From Prochlorococcus sp. AG-402-K04 (GTDB lineage: Bacteria; Cyanobacteriota; Cyanobacteriia; PCC-6307; Cyanobiaceae): a stretch of DNA of 64,000 nt. A program made the translations under genes and the position numbers. Of the stretch, positions 58,861 through 64,000 are shown one piece after another (position 1 is the first letter of the stretch; every line of letters starts with the position of its first letter). The stretch lies in contig QCID01000002.1 in NCBI GenBank assembly GCA_003216895.1, positions 1 to 64,000 on the forward strand, in the 5' to 3' direction. Under the pieces are notes generated by a model. The model was not told the origin of the DNA, made no database searches, and saw only the letters and a program-made list of their open reading frames with translations.

Positions 58861-59631
58861 TTATACACCTCCAAATCTCCTTCTTCTAGATTGATAGTCA
58901 AGTAATGCCTTCTCAAGAGTATCGGCATTAAAATCTGGCCATAAGACATCTGTGACATGGATCTCAGCATAAGCTAATTGCCATAAAAGAAAATTACTTA
59001 TTCTTTTTTCGCCACTTGTTCTAATAAGTAAGTCTGGATCAACCTCACTAGCTGTAAATAACTCAGAGGCGAATACATTTTCATCTATCAAAGAAGGATC
59101 TAATTCACCTTTAACCGATCTTTCTGCCAACTTTTGAGCAGCTCGTACTAATTCCCGCCGTCCCCCATAATTAGTACAAACATTAAAATGGATACCTTTA
59201 TTCTTAGAAGTTGATTCAATCGAGTCTTTTATTAAGTCCTTTAATGCAATCGGTAATGGGTCAAGATCACCCAAGAAATTAATTTTCACTTCTTCGAGTT
59301 TTAAATTAGTCAATTCACGCTTAAGAACACTTTCAAAAAGTGTCATTAAGAAATTTACTTCTTCACTTGGTCTGGACCAATTTTCAGTTGAGAAGGCAAA
59401 AACAGTTAATGCTCCAATTCCCCAATGACTACATAAATGCAAAGTAGTTTTTAGCGCTTCAACCCCAGCCGTATGTCCAATAGTCCTTGGCAAACCCCTT
59501 GCTTTTGCCCACCTACCATTTCCATCCATAATTACCGCTATGTGATCGGGCATACGAAGACGATCTAAATCTTTAGGTAGCGGGGATACCTTTTTTGAAT
59601 TATCGGTGCTTATTACAGAAGGGTAGGTCAA
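58861..59631 (-). CDS. uppS: Isoprenyl transferase (undecaprenyl diphosphate synthase)
   Basis: A 256-residue cis-prenyltransferase. [20 protein letters not shown] near residue 30 carries the catalytic Asp; [20 protein letters not shown] and [20 protein letters not shown] are conserved. Makes the lipid carrier for peptidoglycan. Its ATG overlaps the cdaA stop (ATGA). Confidence 0.96.
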   Translation of the reverse strand: MTYPSVISTDNSKKVSPLPKDLDRLRMPDHIAVIMDGNGRWAKARGLPRTIGHTAGVEALKTTLHLCSHWGIGALTVFAFSTENWSRPSEEVNFLMTLFESVLKRELTNLKLEEVKINFLGDLDPLPIALKDLIKDSIESTSKNKGIHFNVCTNYGGRRELVRAAQKLAERSVKGELDPSLIDENVFASELFTASEVDPDLLIRTSGEKRISNFLLWQLAYAEIHVTDVLWPDFNADTLEKALLDYQSRRRRFGGV

Positions 59632-60530
59632 TTCAGAGACTCCTTGCTGTCATTAACTTTTCCAAGCTTAACTCTTGATTGAGCAACTTTAGTTTCAACA
59701 TTAGAGGAAGTTGTTTTCAAGGAAGAACTCATGCTATTGGACTTAGATCCTGATGCATTTGAAGGATCCATTAATTCTTTCAAAAGGTCAAGCAATCTAC
59801 TGCTTGTAATTGGTCTTTCCAGTCGTCCTTGACTAGCTAAAGATAAGGTACCTGATTCCTCTGAAACTACAACACAAATACATCGATCAAATCGTTCAGT
59901 TATCCCAAGAGCTGCCAAATGTCTAGTTCCGTATCTACTAATTCCTTGCCTTGAAAGAGGCAAAATAACCCCTGCTGAAATAATCCTATTTCCCTTTACT
60001 AAAACAGCTCCATCATGAAGAGGGGTATCAGCTGCAAAAAGATTTAATAATAATTCAGACGACAATTGTGCATCAATTGGAACTCCGGGAAAAAGGAAAT
60101 CTTCAGGGCGTAAGTCACTGCCCATATCAACAACAATTAATGCTCCTTTTCTATTTTGTGATAAACGACCTGAGGCTTCAGTTAATTGAGCGAAAGTATT
60201 AGAACTTGCTCTAAATTCTTTTTGAGTATTTCCAAGAATTACAGCCAATCGTCCAGTTCCTAACAACTCCATTAATCTCCTTAATTCACCTTGCCATAAA
60301 ATTGCTAAAGATAGTGAGCAAGCTAAAACCAAGGCGTCAACAAGTTTTGAAGTAATCGGTAAATTTGCAAACCTCTGAACGAACCACGCTAATGAAACTA
60401 AGAAGAGATAACCTCTCAAAAGCCATAATGTTCTTTGCTCCTTAACTCTTGTAAAAAGAAGCACACCAAGAGTAGAAGCAAACAAGACATCAAGGAGAAC
60501 ACGCAAGTTTATAAGCCACCAGAAATTCAC
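59628..60530 (-). CDS. cdaA: Diadenylate cyclase (c-di-AMP synthase)
   Basis: A 300-residue CdaA: about three N-terminal membrane helices (residues 1-85), a coiled linker, and the DAC domain with [16 protein letters not shown] and [16 protein letters not shown]; the second motif is usually GTRHRA, so the Leu is a small variation. The tail from 255 is Ser-rich. c-di-AMP has roles in osmotic and day/night control in cyanobacteria. Upstream of uppS, overlapping by four bases. Confidence 0.93.
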   Translation of the reverse strand: MNFWWLINLRVLLDVLFASTLGVLLFTRVKEQRTLWLLRGYLFLVSLAWFVQRFANLPITSKLVDALVLACSLSLAILWQGELRRLMELLGTGRLAVILGNTQKEFRASSNTFAQLTEASGRLSQNRKGALIVVDMGSDLRPEDFLFPGVPIDAQLSSELLLNLFAADTPLHDGAVLVKGNRIISAGVILPLSRQGISRYGTRHLAALGITERFDRCICVVVSEESGTLSLASQGRLERPITSSRLLDLLKELMDPSNASGSKSNSMSSSLKTTSSNVETKVAQSRVKLGKVNDSKESLN

Positions 60531-60559
60531 TCCTGCTCTCCAATGTTATTTCAACTTAC

Positions 60560-61924
60560 CTAATTCTTGGTAATAAAGCGATCAGGTAATACATCTAATT
60601 GCAATAGATCTTCAGGAAGTTCTCTCCGTTGAGTCAACTCGGCCGAACCTTTTGAGACCATAATTGTCGCAGGCCTAGGTATTCTGTTGTAATTGGAACT
60701 CATTGAATAGTTGTATGCACCTGTTCCAAACACAGCAAGAAAATCTCCACTCTTACAAGACGGAAGAAGAAAATCTTTCAATAAAACATCTCCTGACTCA
60801 CAATGTTTACCAGCGATAGTAACTTTTTCAAAATTTCTATCTAATGGTTTATCTACTAAACAAGCACTATATTGGGATTGGTAAGTAATTGGACGAGGGT
60901 TATCACTCATTCCTCCATCAACAGATAAATAAGTTCTCACACCAGGAACAACTTTTTTAGCTCCAATCTTGTAAAGAGTGAGTCCCGAATTAGCTACAAG
61001 AGATCTCCCAGGTTCACACATTAATCTTGGCAAATCCAGATTTCTTTCCATACAGGCCTTAACAACAGCATTACAAATAACTTCGACCCATTTCTCAATT
61101 GAGGGAGGATTGTCTTCTTGAACATATTTGATCCCGAGACCGCCACCTAAATTTAAATCAACTATGGGATGACCAACTTCCTTAGCAAGCTTTAGAGCAT
61201 CAGCCATAACACCAGCAAGATCAATATGTGGTTGAACCTCAAAAATTTGAGACCCTATGTGTGCATGTAAACCAATTAAATTTGCCCACTTATATGTTTT
61301 TAATTCTTCTAAAACTGACTTAAGTTCATCGGGATCAAAACCAAATTTGCTATCTAAATGTCCAGTCCTAATGTATTCATGAGTGTGGCATTCAATGCCA
61401 GGAGTAAACCTCAACATTAACTGTGCTGTTTTCTTATCAGAGGCAATATTTTTTAGCAACTCAATGTCGTGATAATTGTCTAAAACAATCGTTACATTAT
61501 TTTTGTAGGCAAAGTTCAATTCATTTTGAGATTTGTTATTCCCATGAAAAACAATATCTTTTCCTTTGACACCGCCCCTTAAGGCAGTTAGTAATTCACC
61601 TTCTGATACTGCATCAAGTCCAAACCCCTCAGAAGCAATAACTGCACAAATAGCTAGTGAGCTATTTGCTTTTGAAGCATATAAAGGAAGTGATTCTCCT
61701 GGATAATGTTTTTTTAAAGAAGAAATATATGTTTTGCAGGAAGTCCTAAGTGATAACTCATCAATAACATAAAGAGGTGTGCCATATTTTTTTGCTAGTT
61801 CACTAAGTTGACATCCCCCAACAACTAATTGTCCGTTCCCATTAATTTCTGAAGAGATGGGCGATATATTTCGATTTGGACTATCTATATCCTTATTTGG
61901 TTCAAAAGCCTTTGATCCCTGCAT
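60560..61924 (-). CDS. lysA: Diaminopimelate decarboxylase
   Basis: A 454-residue PLP enzyme for the last step of lysine synthesis. The PLP Lys lies in PLYASKANSSLA, GLDAVSEGE and HGNNKS follow, GGGLGIKY is the phosphate-binding loop, and CESGDVLLKD is the C-terminal substrate motif. Same strand as cdaA, 29 bases before it. Confidence 0.96.
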   Translation of the reverse strand: MQGSKAFEPNKDIDSPNRNISPISSEINGNGQLVVGGCQLSELAKKYGTPLYVIDELSLRTSCKTYISSLKKHYPGESLPLYASKANSSLAICAVIASEGFGLDAVSEGELLTALRGGVKGKDIVFHGNNKSQNELNFAYKNNVTIVLDNYHDIELLKNIASDKKTAQLMLRFTPGIECHTHEYIRTGHLDSKFGFDPDELKSVLEELKTYKWANLIGLHAHIGSQIFEVQPHIDLAGVMADALKLAKEVGHPIVDLNLGGGLGIKYVQEDNPPSIEKWVEVICNAVVKACMERNLDLPRLMCEPGRSLVANSGLTLYKIGAKKVVPGVRTYLSVDGGMSDNPRPITYQSQYSACLVDKPLDRNFEKVTIAGKHCESGDVLLKDFLLPSCKSGDFLAVFGTGAYNYSMSSNYNRIPRPATIMVSKGSAELTQRRELPEDLLQLDVLPDRFITKN

Positions 61925-62020
61925 AGAAATTTTTTATTTTAATATTTAGCCAATCTAGAGATCAATCAACCAATATGTATTCTTTTAAAGAAATAGGGGT
62001 TAACTAATTAATAGTTCCAT

Positions 62021-62476
62021 ATGAATCTCACAATAATTCAACTTCGGACTATGCATTTAAATGATTGCATAGATCTGGACCAAAAATCATTAAATGGTCT
62101 TTGGACAAGATCTCAATGGCAAAGAGAACTTACTGACCCTAAAAGGATTGCTTTAGGACTCATAGAGATTGAAACTAAAAAACTTTTAGGCTTATGTTCA
62201 GCCTGGTTAGTAATCGACGAGCTACAAATAACTTTTTTAGCTGTGCATCCCTTACACCAAAGGAAGGGACTAGGGAAATTTCTTTTATCAGACTTAATCA
62301 AACGTTCAAAATCACTTCAAACAAATCACATACATTTAGAAGTTAAAGAAAATAACGAACCAGCTAAAGCATTTTACAAAGCAATGGGCTTCAAAACAGT
62401 AGGTAATAGATCTAATTTTTATAAGGATGGAAGTGATGCTCTAATACTCAAAAAAGAAAGTCTTAACAAATCATAA
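62021..62476 (+). CDS. rimI: GNAT acetyltransferase, RimI-like
   Basis: A 151-residue GNAT: ITFLAVHPLHQRKGLGKFLL holds the acetyl-CoA loop (QRKGLG), and HLEVKENNEPAKAFYKAMGF is the typical RimI end. RimI acetylates the N-terminus of ribosomal protein S18. Start by ATG at 62021. Confidence 0.88.
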   Translation: MNLTIIQLRTMHLNDCIDLDQKSLNGLWTRSQWQRELTDPKRIALGLIEIETKKLLGLCSAWLVIDELQITFLAVHPLHQRKGLGKFLLSDLIKRSKSLQTNHIHLEVKENNEPAKAFYKAMGFKTVGNRSNFYKDGSDALILKKESLNKS

Positions 62477-62489
62477 AAACAATATTTAT

Positions 62490-62609
62490 GTACGGTTAAC
62501 CGAAATCCAAAAACAAATAAATAGTCTGTCATTGCATCAAATAATACTTTTAATTATTTTTCAATGAACACTTAATATTTATCCTTTATAAAAAAAAACC
62601 TAACCGTAC
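62490..62609. repeat. Inverted repeat between rimI and clpC
   Basis: GTACGGTTA (62490-62498) and TAACCGTAC (62601-62609) are exact complements 100 bases apart, upstream of clpC. Could be paired operators or chance. Confidence 0.35.
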
Positions 62610-62664
62610 ACATTTCACTCTTAACCCTGATAAATTAGACTAAATAGTTAATGGCAAAAGCTAA

Positions 62665-64000
62665 ATGTTTGAGAGGTTTACAGAAAAGGCAATAAAAGTG
62701 ATCATGCTTGCTCAGGAGGAGGCAAGGCGCCTTGGACATAATTTTGTTGGAACGGAACAAATCCTTTTGGGGCTTATAGGAGAAGGCACTGGTGTAGCGG
62801 CTAAAGTTCTTAAATCGATGGGGGTCAACCTTAAAGATTCAAGAGTAGAAGTTGAAAAAATAATTGGAAGAGGTTCAGGATTCGTTGCAGTAGAGATTCC
62901 CTTTACACCAAGAGCGAAAAGAGTACTAGAACTCTCACTAGAAGAAGCTCGTCAATTAGGTCACAATTATATTGGAACTGAACATTTATTACTAGGACTA
63001 ATCAGAGAAGGAGAGGGAGTCGCTGCAAGAGTTCTAGAAAATCTGGGAGTTGATTTAACTAAAGTCAGGACACAAGTTGTTCGAATGCTTGGTGAAACAG
63101 CTGAAGTTACAACAGGGGCAGGTTCGTCTAAAGGGTCGGCTAAAACGGCAACTCTTGACGAATTCGGAACTAACCTTACTCAACTAGCGACTGAATCAAA
63201 GCTTGACCCAGTAGTGGGAAGGCATTCAGAAATTGATCGTGTAATACAGATATTGGGAAGAAGGACAAAAAACAATCCTGTCTTAATTGGAGAGCCAGGA
63301 GTGGGCAAAACAGCTATTGCAGAAGGACTAGCTCAGAGAATTCAACAAGGTAATATTCCTGACATCCTTGAAGAAAAAAGAGTATTAACTCTTGATATAG
63401 GTTTACTTGTAGCTGGAACTAAATATAGAGGTGAATTTGAAGAAAGATTAAAAAAAATAATGGAAGAAATTAAATCTGCTGGAAACGTAATTTTAGTTAT
63501 AGACGAAGTTCATACACTAATTGGTGCAGGAGCTGCTGAGGGAGCAATTGACGCTGCAAACATATTAAAACCTGCTTTAGCTCGAGGAGAACTTCAATGT
63601 ATTGGAGCTACAACTCTTGATGAGTATCGAAAGCATATTGAAAGAGATGCTGCATTAGAGCGAAGATTCCAACCTGTAATGATTGGAGAGCCCTCAATCA
63701 AAGATACAATTGAAATTCTAAAAGGACTAAGAGAAAGATATGAGCAACATCACAGGTTGAAGATTACTGATGAAGCGCTGGATGCTGCAGCAAATCTTGG
63801 AGACAGGTACATCTCTGATCGTTTTTTGCCTGATAAAGCTATAGACCTAATAGACGAAGCAGGTAGTAGGGTCAGATTACTCAATTCCAAATTGCCTCCT
63901 GAAGCAAAAGAAGTTGATAAAGAATTAAGGCAAATACAAAAAAGTAAAGAAGAAGCAGTAAGAGATCAAAATTTCACCCAAGCAGGAGAACTTAGAGAAA
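62665..64000 (+). CDS. clpC: ClpC ATPase of the Clp protease, 3' end cut by window
   Basis: 445 codons to the window edge. Begins [20 protein letters not shown]; two Clp N-repeats ([18 protein letters not shown] and [18 protein letters not shown]), then the first AAA domain with Walker [17 protein letters not shown] and Walker [16 protein letters not shown], and the start of the UVR-containing middle region. This is the ClpC chaperone that feeds ClpP. The second AAA domain lies outside the window. Confidence 0.97.
   Translation, partial: MFERFTEKAIKVIMLAQEEARRLGHNFVGTEQILLGLIGEGTGVAAKVLKSMGVNLKDSRVEVEKIIGRGSGFVAVEIPFTPRAKRVLELSLEEARQLGHNYIGTEHLLLGLIREGEGVAARVLENLGVDLTKVRTQVVRMLGETAEVTTGAGSSKGSAKTATLDEFGTNLTQLATESKLDPVVGRHSEIDRVIQILGRRTKNNPVLIGEPGVGKTAIAEGLAQRIQQGNIPDILEEKRVLTLDIGLLVAGTKYRGEFEERLKKIMEEIKSAGNVILVIDEVHTLIGAGAAEGAIDAANILKPALARGELQCIGATTLDEYRKHIERDAALERRFQPVMIGEPSIKDTIEILKGLRERYEQHHRLKITDEALDAAANLGDRYISDRFLPDKAIDLIDEAGSRVRLLNSKLPPEAKEVDKELRQIQKSKEEAVRDQNFTQAGELRE

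Noticed and set aside
1-64000. CRISPR arrays or IS-element transposases
   Set aside because: No regularly spaced repeats and no transposase motifs were seen; the repeats found are dispersed and the only recombinases are of the tyrosine type.

Overview
The window looks like part of a Prochlorococcus chromosome, most plausibly a low-light strain of the NATL (LLI) type. The inference rests on low G+C, densely packed core genes, marine picocyanobacterial genes (crtH, psbP, cdaA, a SulP transporter, DUF3104, Yfr2-type RNAs) and many very small membrane or secreted proteins. No database search was run; family names come from recognised motifs.

Layout. (1) 1-5.4 kb: small accessory genes, then a conserved three-gene operon (circularly permuted ATP-grasp, alpha-E, transglutaminase). 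(2) 5.4-24.3 kb: a genomic island centred on tRNA-Pro(TGG). The intact tRNA is at 23169-23242. A 3' tRNA fragment with its flank lies at 15475-15546 beside an intact tyrosine recombinase (15913-17145). A 5' tRNA fragment lies at 24231-24272. A decayed tRNA-Pro 3' fragment at 9001-9079 sits beside a decayed recombinase (7752-8916) in the opposite orientation. This matches tRNA-targeting integrative elements of the tycheposon type that have accumulated at one locus. tenA-thiD lies inside the island. (3) 24.3-33.9 kb: AT-rich accessory DNA with orphan small proteins, a SulP anion transporter and tRNA-Lys(TTT). (4) 34-64 kb: core chromosome: trmFO, crtH, an atypical response regulator, grxD-bolA, plsC, pdxJ, recC/recB/recD, a DEAD-box helicase, an ABC exporter, psbP (frameshifted in a G tract), recR, lipA, trhO, bioB, uppS, cdaA, lysA, rimI and the start of clpC.

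The island has several overlapping families of repeats that ordinary gene calling misses. A structured leader occurs four times (plus two fragments); three copies precede a 29-50 residue CxxC microprotein. A 45-nt hairpin-bearing leader occurs three times and a 32-nt repeat three times. Two Yfr2-like RNAs are present. A minus-strand run of eight tiny, mostly membrane, genes (17922-19421) ends in a second PsaJ-like photosystem I subunit. Its first gene and one other belong to a three-copy peptide family ending in SVIV.

Most proteins shorter than about 60 residues were found by hand translation. They are supported by codon-level sense, hydrophobic segments, overlapping stops and starts, or paralogues inside the window, not by homology searches.
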